From Arthrobacter sp. Leaf141 (GTDB taxonomy: Bacteria; Actinomycetota; Actinomycetes; Actinomycetales; Micrococcaceae): 64,000 nt of DNA. Under the pieces are notes generated by a model. The model was not told the DNA's origin. It searched no databases and worked only from the letters and a program-made list of their open reading frames with translations. This document shows positions 24,952 through 33,331 of the stretch, piece by piece. Location: contig NZ_LMOL01000005.1 in NCBI RefSeq assembly GCF_001424565.1, positions 808,150 to 872,149 of the forward strand, given 5' to 3'. Each line of letters starts with the position of its first letter. The first letter of the stretch is position 1. A program made the position numbers and the translations under genes.

Positions 24952-25572
24952 ATGGCAACGCAGCGCAGGTCGGCTGGACAAAAGCAGTTTGTATCACGCG
25001 TGGACGCCTTCGCCATCATGGCGGGTGCGGCGCTGGCCGCCGTGGCCAGCACAGTCTGGACCGTGTCCGGCGTCGTTGCCACCTTGACCGGGCCGGTGAC
25101 CCTCACCCTGCCCCTGAACGACGCTTCCCAGCAGCCCGGGGGACTAATGCTGGACGCTACCGCCCGGTTCAGCGCCATCGAAGCCACCATTCCCGTGCTG
25201 CCCTCCGCGGAGGCGGCCCAGTTGGCCTGGGCAGGAGTCTTGAACCAGCTCAGTTTCCTCGCCGTTGCGGCGCTGCTCTTCCTGCTCGCCTTCCGGCTGC
25301 AGCGCCGGAGCCTGTTCACCCCGTCGTCGTCCTGGATCATCATCGGCTGCGGCCTGGTCCTTGCCGGAGCCGGCTCCGTGGCGCAGGTCCTGGACGGCCT
25401 CGCCCGCACCGGCGCAGCCCGGTTGATTGGGGCGCCGGGCCGGCCCGGCGATGTGCTGTTTGCCGGCGACTTCAATGCCGCGCCACTGATAGCGGGAACC
25501 GTGCTGGTCCTGGTTGCCGGCGCCTTCCAGTTTGGGCGCCGCCTGCAGAAAGACACCGAGGGGCTCATCTGA
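24952..25572 (+). CDS. four-helix membrane protein, DUF2975-like
   Basis: This protein of about 206 residues has four hydrophobic segments (about 20-45, 95-118, 125-147 and 178-195) and a basic N-terminus. It is followed, with a 1-nt overlap, by a small Cro/C1-type regulator, the gene pairing known for DUF2975 proteins; I infer that family with moderate confidence. The ATG at 24952 has GGGGGA at 9 nt; an ATG at 24946 is also possible but is only 3 nt from that site. Function is unknown. Confidence 0.7.
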   Translation: MATQRRSAGQKQFVSRVDAFAIMAGAALAAVASTVWTVSGVVATLTGPVTLTLPLNDASQQPGGLMLDATARFSAIEATIPVLPSAEAAQLAWAGVLNQLSFLAVAALLFLLAFRLQRRSLFTPSSSWIIIGCGLVLAGAGSVAQVLDGLARTGAARLIGAPGRPGDVLFAGDFNAAPLIAGTVLVLVAGAFQFGRRLQKDTEGLI

Positions 25573-25802
25573 TGCCGGCTGAGGACTACTCGGCCATCCA
25601 CTGCAGGCTCGATGAGCTGCTGGCAGAACGCGGCATGAGCCTGACGGAGCTGAGCCGGCTGGTGGGCGTCAGCCTGGTGAACCTGTCCGTCCTGAAGAAC
25701 GACAGGGCCAAAGCCATCCGGTTCTCCACCCTCACTGCGCTGTGCGGGGTCCTCAATTGCACTGTGGGGGACCTGCTGACCCACGAGCCCGGCCAGGGCT
25801 GA
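25572..25802 (+). CDS. Cro/C1-type HTH regulator, YozG-like
   Basis: This 76-residue protein is one helix-turn-helix domain: LDELLAERGMSLTELSRLVGVSLVNLSVLKNDRAKAI, then FSTLTALCGVLNCTVGDLL. It lacks a ligand-binding domain. The ATG overlaps the stop of the membrane protein gene. Most likely it binds the nested palindrome in front of that gene and controls both, but this is inference. Confidence 0.85.
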   Translation: MPAEDYSAIHCRLDELLAERGMSLTELSRLVGVSLVNLSVLKNDRAKAIRFSTLTALCGVLNCTVGDLLTHEPGQG

Positions 25803-25839
25803 CCGGGCTCCGGTGGCACGGCCTCCGGGCTTCAATGGA

Positions 25840-25845
25840 TAAGCT
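25840..25845 (+). promoter_or_regulatory. -10 box TAAGCT, leaderless rph promoter
   Basis: TAAGCT, 6 nt, then the ATG at 25852. Confidence 0.65.
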
Positions 25846-25851
25846 GAAGGC

Positions 25852-26610
25852 ATGACTTCTGAAGCAACCGCAGTGCCCGTAGTGCGCGCCGATGGCCGCA
25901 CCCCCGACCAGCTCCGCCCCATCAGCATCACCCGGGGCTGGTCCAACCAGGCCGAAGGCTCGGCACTGATCGAGTTCGGCAACACCAGGGTCCTGTGCAC
26001 CGCTTCGCTGACCGCAGGCGTTCCGCGCTGGCTCAAGGGTGAAGGCCGCGGCTGGGTCACCGCCGAGTACGCCATGCTGCCCCGCGCCACCAACACCCGC
26101 TCCGACCGGGAATCCGTCAAGGGCAAGATCGGCGGCCGGACCCACGAGATCTCCCGCCTGATCGGCCGCTCGCTGCGCTCCATCATCGACACCAAGGCAT
26201 TGGGCGAAAACACCATCGTGCTGGACTGCGACGTCCTGCAGGCCGACGGCGGCACCCGCACCGCCGCAATCACCGGCGCCTACGTGGCGCTCTCCGACGC
26301 CATCCGCTTCGCCCGCGACAACAAGCTGATTGCCCGCAACGCCCAGCCCCTGGTGGACACCATCGCCGCCGTCTCCGTGGGCATCATCGACGGCGTTCCC
26401 ATGCTGGACCTGCCCTACGTCGAGGATGTCCGCGCCGAAACCGACATGAACGTGGTGGTTACCGGTTCCGGCAAGTTCGTAGAGGTCCAGGGCACCGCGG
26501 AAGGCGCCCCGTTCGACCGCGCCGAGCTGGACCAACTGCTGGACCTGGCCCTCCTGGGCACCACGCAGCTCGCCGCCATCCAGCGCGAAACGCTGGCAGA
26601 CACGCTGTGA
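25852..26610 (+). CDS. rph: ribonuclease PH
   Basis: This 252-residue phosphorolytic 3'-5' exoribonuclease trims tRNA precursors. It shows [31 protein letters not shown], the RNA-binding basic stretch [20 protein letters not shown], and [19 protein letters not shown] with the catalytic/metal aspartates. It is followed by rdgB with a 4-nt overlap, a pairing found widely in actinobacteria. Confidence 0.96.
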   Translation: MTSEATAVPVVRADGRTPDQLRPISITRGWSNQAEGSALIEFGNTRVLCTASLTAGVPRWLKGEGRGWVTAEYAMLPRATNTRSDRESVKGKIGGRTHEISRLIGRSLRSIIDTKALGENTIVLDCDVLQADGGTRTAAITGAYVALSDAIRFARDNKLIARNAQPLVDTIAAVSVGIIDGVPMLDLPYVEDVRAETDMNVVVTGSGKFVEVQGTAEGAPFDRAELDQLLDLALLGTTQLAAIQRETLADTL

Positions 26611-27254
26611 CGGCCGCTCCCCGGTTGGTGCTCGCCACCCACAACGCGGGCAAGCTGCGTGAACTCCGGGAGTTGCTGCGTGGCCAGGTGCCCGGGCTCG
26701 ACGTCGACACCCAGGTGGTGGATGCGGCGGCAGCAGGTGCCCCGGACGTGGTGGAAACCGGTGTCACCTTCGCCGAGAATTCGCTCCTTAAGGCACGCGC
26801 TGTGGCCGCTGCCACCGGCCTGGTGGCCATAGCGGACGATTCAGGCCTGGCGGTGGACGTGATGGGCGGCGCCCCGGGGATCTTCTCCGCGCGCTGGGCC
26901 GGCCGGCACGGAGACGACCAGGCCAACCTGGAGCTCCTGCTCAACCAGGTCGCCGACGTTCCGGACGCCCACCGCGGCGCTGCGTTTGTCTGTGCCGCGG
27001 CACTGGCCGTCCCCGGCACCCCGGAGGAGCCGGGCCGCGAAGACGTGGAATACGGCCAACTGGAGGGCACGCTCCTGCGGGCTCCCCGCGGCGCCGGCGG
27101 GTTCGGCTACGACCCCGTCCTGCAGCCGCTGGGCGGCGACCGGAGCTGCGCCGAACTCTCTGCCGAGGAGAAGAATGCCATCAGCCACCGCGGCAAAGCC
27201 TTCCGGGCATTGCTGCCGGCCATCATCTCCGCCCTGCAGGAAGCCGGCGAGTAA
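26607..27254 (+). CDS. rdgB: XTP/dITP diphosphatase (RdgB/HAM1)
   Basis: This 215-residue enzyme removes non-canonical purine nucleotides before they enter DNA or RNA. Visible motifs are [70 protein letters not shown] and the closing [12 protein letters not shown]. The GTG start overlaps the rph stop. A perfect 21-bp hairpin ends the operon. Confidence 0.95.
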   Translation: MTAAPRLVLATHNAGKLRELRELLRGQVPGLDVDTQVVDAAAAGAPDVVETGVTFAENSLLKARAVAAATGLVAIADDSGLAVDVMGGAPGIFSARWAGRHGDDQANLELLLNQVADVPDAHRGAAFVCAAALAVPGTPEEPGREDVEYGQLEGTLLRAPRGAGGFGYDPVLQPLGGDRSCAELSAEEKNAISHRGKAFRALLPAIISALQEAGE

Positions 27255-27281
27255 CGCCGTCGGACGTTCCTGACCTGCCTT

Positions 27282-27332
27282 AACGCCGAAGGGCGCGCCC
27301 ACGTGTCAGCGGTGGGCGCGCCCTTCGGCGTT
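27282..27332. terminator. bidirectional terminator, 21-bp perfect stem
   Basis: AACGCCGAAGGGCGCGCCCAC (27282-27302) pairs without a mismatch with 27312-27332 around a 9-nt loop. It lies between the converging rdgB and dedA genes. Confidence 0.9.
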
Positions 27333-27346
27333 TGTCGCTAAAGAAC

Positions 27347-28162
27347 TCAGCGCTGGTCGGGCCGGTGGCTGCCGGTGTCCCGGGGCGTTTTGTGCTCGTC
27401 CTCAGGGGTGTGCTCCTCGATGAACTCGGCCACGGGGTCCGTGCCGTAGGCCTTGGCCTGCCGCTTGGCGGAAAGGCCACGGAGCACCTCGACGCCGATG
27501 GGCAGGACCGAGACCAGCACGATGAGGATAAAGATGATGTCCAGGTTGTCCCGGACCCACGGCACGCGGTCGCCCAGGAGGTAGCCCAGCAGCGTCACGC
27601 CGCCGCCCCACAGCACCGCACCGATGACGTTGTAGAGGAAGAACTTGCGCTTATCCATCTGCGCCACACCCACGATCACCGGCACAAAGGTCCGGATAAT
27701 GGGCACAAAGCGGGCCAGGATCAGTGCTTTGCCGCCATGCTTTTCGAAGAACGCGTGGGCGCTCTCGACGTTCTCACGCTTGAAGAGCCGCGAGTTGGGC
27801 TTATTGAAGATGGCGGGCCCGGCCTTGGAGCCGATGAGGTAGCCCGTCTGGTTGCCGATGATCGCCGAAATGATGATCAGCAGGGCCAGCAGCCACACGT
27901 TGAACTTGATGGTATCCGTGGCCACAAGCAGGCCGGCGGTGAACAGCATGGAATCGCCCGGGAGGAAGAAGCCCACCAGCAGGCCCGTTTCGGCGAAAAC
28001 GATACCGCACACAAGCAGCACCACCCAGGGCGCCAGGGCGGGATCGGCCAGGAAGATCTGGGGGTTCAGCCAGTCGGGGAGGAACGAGGCCAGCTGCGGC
28101 TGGACCGGTCCTGCACCGCCCAGCGTGGACACAGCAAGGTCATTCAGGAGAGGGATGTTCAC
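27347..28162 (-). CDS. DedA family membrane protein
   Basis: This 271-residue protein has membrane helices and the DedA signature: FAETGLLVGFFLPGDSMLF, GNQTGYLIGSKAG, FEKHGGKALILARFVPIIRTFVPVIVGVAQM, then NVIGAVLWGGGVTLLGYLLG. DedA proteins are thought to be lipid scramblases or transporters needed for membrane homeostasis. The C-terminal 50 residues are charged and cytoplasmic. The GTG at 28162 (MNIPLLNDL) has TACCCT 6 nt upstream; an ATG at 28186 would add eight residues. Confidence 0.92.
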   Translation of the reverse strand: MNIPLLNDLAVSTLGGAGPVQPQLASFLPDWLNPQIFLADPALAPWVVLLVCGIVFAETGLLVGFFLPGDSMLFTAGLLVATDTIKFNVWLLALLIIISAIIGNQTGYLIGSKAGPAIFNKPNSRLFKRENVESAHAFFEKHGGKALILARFVPIIRTFVPVIVGVAQMDKRKFFLYNVIGAVLWGGGVTLLGYLLGDRVPWVRDNLDIIFILIVLVSVLPIGVEVLRGLSAKRQAKAYGTDPVAEFIEEHTPEDEHKTPRDTGSHRPDQR

Positions 28163-28168
28163 CTTCCA

Positions 28169-28174
28169 AGGGTA
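28169..28174 (-). promoter_or_regulatory. -10 box TACCCT, leaderless dedA promoter
   Basis: On the minus strand TACCCT, 6 nt, then the GTG at 28162. It favours that start over the ATG at 28186, which lies upstream of the box. Confidence 0.5.
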
Positions 28175-28289
28175 CTTGACCTGCATGTGCCGTCCGGTGA
28201 GGCCACCCCCTAAGCCGTCGGCCGCCGTCGTCCGCGTGATATCCGTGACAGGGCCGCCCCGGTAACGTGGAAACGGCCCGGCCCGGCGG

Positions 28290-28295
28290 TAAAGT
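28290..28295 (+). promoter_or_regulatory. -10 box TAAAGT, leaderless exonuclease promoter
   Basis: TAAAGT, 6 nt, then the GTG at 28302. A GTG at 28296 touches the box and is less likely. Confidence 0.6.
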
Positions 28296-28301
28296 GTGGG
28301 C

Positions 28302-29303
28302 GTGGGTTTGGATTTTACGGCGATTGACTTCGAGACGGCGAACGGGTTCAGGGGCTCCCCCTGCGCCGTGGGGCTGACCAAGGTCCGCGGCGGCCGTGTG
28401 GTGGAGGAAGCGTCCTGGCTGATGCGCCCGCCCCCGCGCCACGACCACTTTGAGTACCACAACACCCGTATCCACGGCATCACCTCAGCCGACGTGGCAT
28501 TGCAGCCGCGGTTCGGCGACCTGTTCCCGGAGATCGGCGCCTTCATCGGCGGCGATGTGCTGGCCGCCCACAACGCGGCCTTTGACCTCGGCGTGATCCG
28601 CTCGGCCCTGGAAGTCTCCGGCCTTCCCGGCCCGGCCTACGACTATGTGTGCACGGTGATGCTGTCGCGGCGGTGCTATTCGCTGGTCTCCAACTCGCTG
28701 CCTTTCGCCGCGGAGGAAGCCGGTGTGCCGCTGGTGAACCACCACGACGCCGCCGAGGATGCCCGCGCCTGCGCCGGGATCCTGATCGACATCGCTGCGC
28801 GCAACGGCGCCAACAGCGTGGCGGAGCTGTACCTGTCGCTGGGGCTGGTGATGCCCCGGCAGGAGGCGTTTGACCCCGCCATCGACCCGCTCTCCAAGCC
28901 CAGCCTGGCCGCCCTTTCCTCGGGCAACGGCGCTGCGCTGTTCCGGCCCTTCCAGTCGGGCTGGCCGGAGGAGGGCGCCAACCCGGAGCCCAACCCGGCC
29001 GCCGCACCGGGGCATCCGTTGCATGGCCAAACCATCGTGTTCACCGGTTCGCTGTCCATCGGCCGGCCCGAAGCGAAAATCCGGTCCGCGGAACTTGGTG
29101 CCCGTCCCGAGAGCCGGGTAACGGGCCGCACCACCGTTCTGGTGGTGGGCGACGGTTTTGTGGCCGCAGACCTCCGGTCCGGCCGGCTCACGGGCAAAGC
29201 CAAACGCGTCCTGGAGCTCCACGACCGGGGCCAGGCCATCGAGGTGCTGTCCGAGGGCGAATTCCTGCAGATGGTGGGAAGTTTCGCGGCGGCCGGCGCC
29301 TGA
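28302..29303 (+). CDS. DEDDh 3'-5' exonuclease with C-terminal BRCT domain
   Basis: This 333-residue protein is a DnaQ-like exonuclease (residues 1-170): AIDFETANG with the first acidic pair, LAAHNAAFDLGVI, and HDAAEDARACAGI with the His and last Asp. After a linker, residues about 240-325 form a BRCT domain (GHPLHGQTIVFTGSLSIGRPEA, GRTTVLVVGD). It resembles the epsilon proofreading subunit but is a stand-alone protein. A role in DNA repair is inferred; BRCT domains often bind nicked DNA or partner proteins. Confidence 0.9.
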   Translation: MGLDFTAIDFETANGFRGSPCAVGLTKVRGGRVVEEASWLMRPPPRHDHFEYHNTRIHGITSADVALQPRFGDLFPEIGAFIGGDVLAAHNAAFDLGVIRSALEVSGLPGPAYDYVCTVMLSRRCYSLVSNSLPFAAEEAGVPLVNHHDAAEDARACAGILIDIAARNGANSVAELYLSLGLVMPRQEAFDPAIDPLSKPSLAALSSGNGAALFRPFQSGWPEEGANPEPNPAAAPGHPLHGQTIVFTGSLSIGRPEAKIRSAELGARPESRVTGRTTVLVVGDGFVAADLRSGRLTGKAKRVLELHDRGQAIEVLSEGEFLQMVGSFAAAGA

Positions 29304-29360
29304 TCATCCCGCTGCCGGTCATGCGGCGCAACAAAGCTTCCAAGCCGGGGACTCCGCTCC

Positions 29361-29366
29361 TAGCCT
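29361..29366 (+). promoter_or_regulatory. -10 box TAGCCT, leaderless DUF4395 promoter
   Basis: TAGCCT, 6 nt, then the ATG at 29373. Confidence 0.6.
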
Positions 29367-29372
29367 TGGGCC

Positions 29373-29852
29373 ATGAGCTCCCTTTTTGCGTTCCCCAATC
29401 CAGTCAACGAATACGCCGCCCGGGTGACGGCGGGACTGGTGGTGGTCCTTGCCCTGGCCACGGCGGTGACAGGCTCCGTCTGGGGGCTGCTTGCCCTGGC
29501 CGCAGGGTTCTGGCTCCGGGTGCTTTTCGGTCCAAGGGTTTCGCCGTTGGCCCTGCTCTCCGTCAAGGTCATCACGCCGTGGTTGGGGAAGGCCAAGCTG
29601 GTGCCGGGGCCGCCGAAGCGTTTTGCGCAGGGCCTCGGAGCCGCAATCTCCACCATTGCGCTGCTGCTGTTCCTGGCCGGCGCGGCACCTGCCGCCTGGA
29701 CGGTGCTGGGACTGCTGGTGGTGGCCGCCTCGCTTGAGGCCGTCCTGGGCTTCTGCGCCGGCTGTGTCATCTTCGGGTTCCTGCAGCGCCGCGGCCTGAT
29801 CCCGGCGGACGTGTGCGAGGCCTGCAACAACATCAGCCTTCGCCGGTCGTAA
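29373..29852 (+). CDS. DUF4395 membrane protein
   Basis: This 159-residue protein has four hydrophobic segments and the family's marks: FPNPVNEYAARVTAG at the start, FGPRVSPLALLSV in the middle and the cysteine motif GFCAGCVIFGFLQRRGLIP near the end, followed by CEAC. DUF4395 often occurs next to rhodanese or thioredoxin genes, so a sulfur or redox role is possible. None of those neighbours is here. Its last 20 bp overlap the end of the converging ADP-ribosylglycohydrolase gene. Confidence 0.88.
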   Translation: MSSLFAFPNPVNEYAARVTAGLVVVLALATAVTGSVWGLLALAAGFWLRVLFGPRVSPLALLSVKVITPWLGKAKLVPGPPKRFAQGLGAAISTIALLLFLAGAAPAAWTVLGLLVVAASLEAVLGFCAGCVIFGFLQRRGLIPADVCEACNNISLRRS

Positions 29853-30927
29853 CCTTCACCAGCAGCTCGCCCATTCCGCGGATCACCTCAGGCGCTTCCA
29901 ACGCCTCCAGCCAGTCGGCCGGGAGGCAGTCCGTGCCGTAATGCGCGCCCAGGATGTTGCCCGCGATGGATCCGGTGGAATCGCTGTCCCCGCTGTGGTT
30001 GACCGCCAAGGCGACGGCGGCCCGGAAATGCCGGACCGGGCGGGGCTCGCCGTTGTCCGCGGCGTCCGTGGGGATTGTGGCCAGGACAGCGTAAAGCGCG
30101 ACGGCGAACGCCTCCTCCGCCACCCAGCCCTCGCCAAGTGCCGCCACCAGTTCCTCCGGTGCCACCACGCCCTGCCCGGCAAGCCGCAGCGCGGCGTCGA
30201 GGCGCCCCGGCAGTTCCGGGGCGACGTCCTTCACGGTGGCTGCATGGGCTGCCACGGTGGCTGCCGCCCCGGCCAGGGTTTCGCCGGCCACAAGGTGGTG
30301 GATCAGGAGGCTGAACACCCCGGCGCTTTGCCGGGCAGAAGGGTGGCCATGCGTGAGGGAGGCGGCGTCGGAGCTGAGTTTGTAGACGGCGTCGGCCGTG
30401 ATGTGCGGGATCAGCCCGAACGGTGCCGATCGCATCACCGTGCCGCACCCTTTCGACTCCGGGTTGACGGGCCGGATTGAGGTGCCCATTTCTCCGGTGG
30501 CAAGGCCAGAGAGACAGGCTTTGCCGGGGTGGCGTTGCTGGTGGAGGACGGCGTTTGAATCAATCCAGCGCGCTTGCGGTGCAGGCGCCCGGGGGCCGGC
30601 CTCGACACCCTGCGTGGCCAGCCAGCGCAGGTAGGACAGCCACAGGCAGGCGTTGGCGTCTGCGCCGACACCCGAGTTGGCCCACTCCAGCGCCTCCACC
30701 AGCCCGTCCACGGTGTAGAGGGTCATTTGGGTGTCATCGGAGAAATGGGCTGGGCGGTCGAGGGCACCGAAGCCCTGCAGGCCGCTGTTGCCGAAGCGGG
30801 ACCGGATTGTTGCCATGGAATCGAACTCCACCGCGTAGCCCAGCGCGTCTCCCAGGGCACCGCCCAGGAGGCAGCCGTGGATGCGGGACTTCAGGGCGGG
30901 GCCGGGCTGGCCGGATTCGAGGCTCAT
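29833..30927 (-). CDS. ADP-ribosylglycohydrolase family protein
   Basis: This 364-residue dinuclear-magnesium hydrolase of the ARH/DraG family has RIHGCLLGGALGDALG at the start, the metal ligands in FSDDTQMTL, and the second metal cluster NHSGDSDSTGSIAGNILGA near the end. Such enzymes remove ADP-ribose from proteins, nucleic acids or small molecules; the substrate here is unknown. The ATG has TAAATT 6 nt upstream. The convergent 3' overlap with DUF4395 leaves no room for a separate terminator. Confidence 0.9.
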   Translation of the reverse strand: MSLESGQPGPALKSRIHGCLLGGALGDALGYAVEFDSMATIRSRFGNSGLQGFGALDRPAHFSDDTQMTLYTVDGLVEALEWANSGVGADANACLWLSYLRWLATQGVEAGPRAPAPQARWIDSNAVLHQQRHPGKACLSGLATGEMGTSIRPVNPESKGCGTVMRSAPFGLIPHITADAVYKLSSDAASLTHGHPSARQSAGVFSLLIHHLVAGETLAGAAATVAAHAATVKDVAPELPGRLDAALRLAGQGVVAPEELVAALGEGWVAEEAFAVALYAVLATIPTDAADNGEPRPVRHFRAAVALAVNHSGDSDSTGSIAGNILGAHYGTDCLPADWLEALEAPEVIRGMGELLVKVTTGEG

Positions 30928-30933
30928 GGTGCA

Positions 30934-30939
30934 AATTTA
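30934..30939 (-). promoter_or_regulatory. -10 box TAAATT, leaderless promoter
   Basis: On the minus strand TAAATT, 6 nt, then the ATG at 30927. Confidence 0.65.
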
Positions 30940-31027
30940 CCGTGGCAGGGTGGCCGGCCCGAGCCACGGGCCCGCGGCAGTGCCCGCTTGAGGGCACCTC
31001 CAGCAAACCCACAGCCTGGACTGGAAG

Positions 31028-31054
31028 AGTGTTGGGGTTGCCAGCGGCAACACT
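31028..31054. promoter_or_regulatory. overlapping palindromes upstream of the MIP channel gene
   Basis: GTTGCC-AGC-GGCAAC (31037-31051) is a perfect palindrome. AGTGTTG (31028-31034) and CAACACT (31048-31054) form a second pair that shares its right arm, so the two are mutually exclusive. They lie 18-40 bp before TAAGGT (31072-31077), a likely -10 box 5 nt before the ATG, and could be an operator. Confidence 0.4.
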
Positions 31055-31082
31055 GCCATCCACCCCTGACTTAAGGTTTCCC

Positions 31083-32105
31083 ATGCGCACGCCTGCCCCT
31101 GCCCGGTCCGATACCCGTCAGCCGGATGCTGCCGGCGAATCCCAGCAGGGCGGACTGCTGCCCCGGCTGGCCGCCGAAGCTTTCGGCAGCCTGTTCATCA
31201 CCGTGGTGGCCCTGGGCGTTCCGCTGTTCAGCATTCCGCAGACCAGTCCGCTGCCTTCGGCTTTGGCCGCGGGCCTGGCCATCACTGCTGCCATGATCGC
31301 CTTCGGACACGTCTCGGGCGGTCACTTCAACCCGGCCATCACGGTGGGCCATCTCCTGGCCGGGCGGATCCGCGCCGGCCGCTCGGCAGCGTACGTCGCC
31401 GCACAACTGGCGGGGGCCTTGGTTGGCGCGCTTGCCCTCTTCGGTGTCCTGAGTACGCTTCCCGGCATCCAGGACAGCCGCACGGCATTCGCCACGGTGA
31501 CCGCCGGCTTTGCCGAGCACTCGATTGTGCAGGCGCCGCTGGGTGCCGTGCTGCTCTTGGAGCTGCTGGGCTCCATCATCATCGTGGCCGTGTTCCTGGG
31601 CGCGGGATCGCGTGCCAACACCGCCCGGGCGGCCGCCCCGGTGGCCGTGGGCCTGGCCTTCGCCGCGCTTCTTCAATTGGGCCAGACTCTGGGCAACCTT
31701 CCCTTCAACCCCGCCCGCGCCCTTGCTTCGGCGGTCTTCAGCCCAGGATGGGCGGTTGAGCAGGTCTGGGTCTTCCTGCTGATGCCACTGGTGGGCGGCA
31801 CCATCGCGGGCCTGCTGTTCCGCGTTTTCGACTCTGCCGCTGCTTCGACGCCGGTGGCAGCCATCGACGGCGGCGACCCCGCAGCTGATACCGCGGATGA
31901 CGTCGCCGCGGCAGGGGGCCGGTCTGGTGTTGACGGCCAGGACGACGGCGGCTTCCGGGACGCTGCCGACGGCGGCGACGCGTCCGCCGTCGACGGTTTC
32001 CTGCCGGAATCCGAACCTTCCCGGCAGGGCCCGGCGGGCGCCGCCGCAACTCCTTCGGCCAGTACCGACGAGGCCCGGGAATTCTTTGACGGAAAGCGCG
32101 GCTGA
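31083..32105 (+). CDS. MIP/aquaporin family channel with long acidic tail
   Basis: This 340-residue protein has six membrane segments with the two pore motifs HFNPAITVGH and PFNPARALASA, which place it in the aquaporin/glycerol facilitator family. The channel ends at about residue 250. The remaining 90 residues are an acidic Gly/Ala/Asp-rich tail (AIDGGDPAADTADD and on to EAREFFDGKRG) predicted to be disordered, which is unusual for bacterial members. The ATG at 31083 is preferred over the longer GC-rich frame. Water, glycerol or another small solute could pass. Confidence 0.9.
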   Translation: MRTPAPARSDTRQPDAAGESQQGGLLPRLAAEAFGSLFITVVALGVPLFSIPQTSPLPSALAAGLAITAAMIAFGHVSGGHFNPAITVGHLLAGRIRAGRSAAYVAAQLAGALVGALALFGVLSTLPGIQDSRTAFATVTAGFAEHSIVQAPLGAVLLLELLGSIIIVAVFLGAGSRANTARAAAPVAVGLAFAALLQLGQTLGNLPFNPARALASAVFSPGWAVEQVWVFLLMPLVGGTIAGLLFRVFDSAAASTPVAAIDGGDPAADTADDVAAAGGRSGVDGQDDGGFRDAADGGDASAVDGFLPESEPSRQGPAGAAATPSASTDEAREFFDGKRG

Positions 32106-32130
32106 TGCGCCCCGCTGCGGCGGGTGCGCA
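32106..32130 (+). terminator. hairpin after the MIP channel gene
   Basis: TGCGCCCCG pairs with CGGGTGCGCA, with one bulged base, around a 6-nt loop directly after the stop codon. Confidence 0.5.
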
Positions 32131-32149
32131 AACTGTCGGTGCCAGCCGC

Positions 32150-32155
32150 TAGCGT
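32150..32155 (+). promoter_or_regulatory. -10 box TAGCGT, leaderless sbcDC promoter
   Basis: TAGCGT, 6 nt, then the ATG at 32162. Confidence 0.6.
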
Positions 32156-32161
32156 AGAAAT

Positions 32162-33331
32162 ATGCGGTTATTACACACCTCGGACTGGCATCTGGGCCGG
32201 TCCTTTCACGGCGTAGGCATGCTGGACGCCCAACGGGACTTCATTGACCAGCTGGTGGCGGCCGTCAGCGGTCACAACGTCGATGTGGTCCTGATTGCCG
32301 GCGACGTCTACGACCGCGCGCTGCCGGGCGTGGACGTGGTCCGGCTCCTGGATGATGCGCTGGTGCGGATCACCGAAGCCGGTGCCATGGTGGTGCTCAC
32401 CAGCGGAAACCACGACTCCGCCATCCGGCTGGGCTTTGCCGCCAGGCTCCTGGAACGCGGGGGAGTGCACCTGCGGACCCGGGTGGAACACCTGGCCCAG
32501 CCGCTGCTCCTGCCGCTCGGGGAGGACCCTGACGGGGCCTCCGCCCAGCTGGCCATTTACGGCATTCCCTGGCTGGAACCACGGCTCGTCGCGGACCAGC
32601 TGGGCGTTCCGGCCAGCCATTTCGAAGTGACACAGGCCGCCACCGGGCTCATCCGCGCCGATCTGGCGGAACGTCCCGGTACCGTCCACTCGGTGGTCCT
32701 GGCGCACACCTTCGCCACCGGCGGCATCAGTTCCGACAGCGAGCGGGACCTCAGCATAGGCGGCGTGGGGGCCGTCCCGCTGGATCTGTTTGACGGCTTC
32801 AGCTACACCGCACTGGGCCACCTGCATGGCAGGCAGCAGCTGTCGCCCCAGGTCAGGTACTCCGGCTCCCCGCTGGCGTATTCGTTCTCGGAAGCGGGCC
32901 ACCGTAAGGGCGGCTGGCTGGTGGACATCGAAGCAGGGGGCGTCACCGCTGTCCAGGAAATCCACTGGGAAGCGCCCCGGGAGCTCGCTGTTCTCCGCGG
33001 CCATTTGGCTGAACTTCTGGCCTCGCCGGACCACGCGTGGGCGGAAACCGCCTACTGCCAGGTCACCCTCACGGATCCGCAGCGTCCCGCCCGGGCCATG
33101 GAACAGCTGCGGCAACGGTTCCCGGACACCCTGGTCCTGGGCTTCGACCCGGACGGGGCCACAGCGGCAAGCACCGCCACCTACAGCAGCAGGCTGGCCG
33201 GCGCACCGGACGACCTCGCCGTCTGCTGCGGATTCCTGGACCACGTGCGTGGCCGCGAACCTGATCCGGACGAAACCGCAGCACTGGCCGCAGCGATCGA
33301 GAACGTGCGCCTGCAGGAGGTGTCCCGATGA
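32162..33331 (+). CDS. sbcD: exonuclease subunit SbcD (Mre11-like)
   Basis: This 389-residue phosphoesterase has the metal-dependent nuclease motifs in order: HTSDWHLGRSFHG, LIAGDVYDRALP, TSGNHDS, VLAHTF and GHLHGRQ. It is the nuclease of the SbcCD complex, which opens DNA hairpins and processes protein-blocked or broken ends. It overlaps sbcC by 4 nt (ATGA), as is usual. Confidence 0.95.
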   Translation: MRLLHTSDWHLGRSFHGVGMLDAQRDFIDQLVAAVSGHNVDVVLIAGDVYDRALPGVDVVRLLDDALVRITEAGAMVVLTSGNHDSAIRLGFAARLLERGGVHLRTRVEHLAQPLLLPLGEDPDGASAQLAIYGIPWLEPRLVADQLGVPASHFEVTQAATGLIRADLAERPGTVHSVVLAHTFATGGISSDSERDLSIGGVGAVPLDLFDGFSYTALGHLHGRQQLSPQVRYSGSPLAYSFSEAGHRKGGWLVDIEAGGVTAVQEIHWEAPRELAVLRGHLAELLASPDHAWAETAYCQVTLTDPQRPARAMEQLRQRFPDTLVLGFDPDGATAASTATYSSRLAGAPDDLAVCCGFLDHVRGREPDPDETAALAAAIENVRLQEVSR

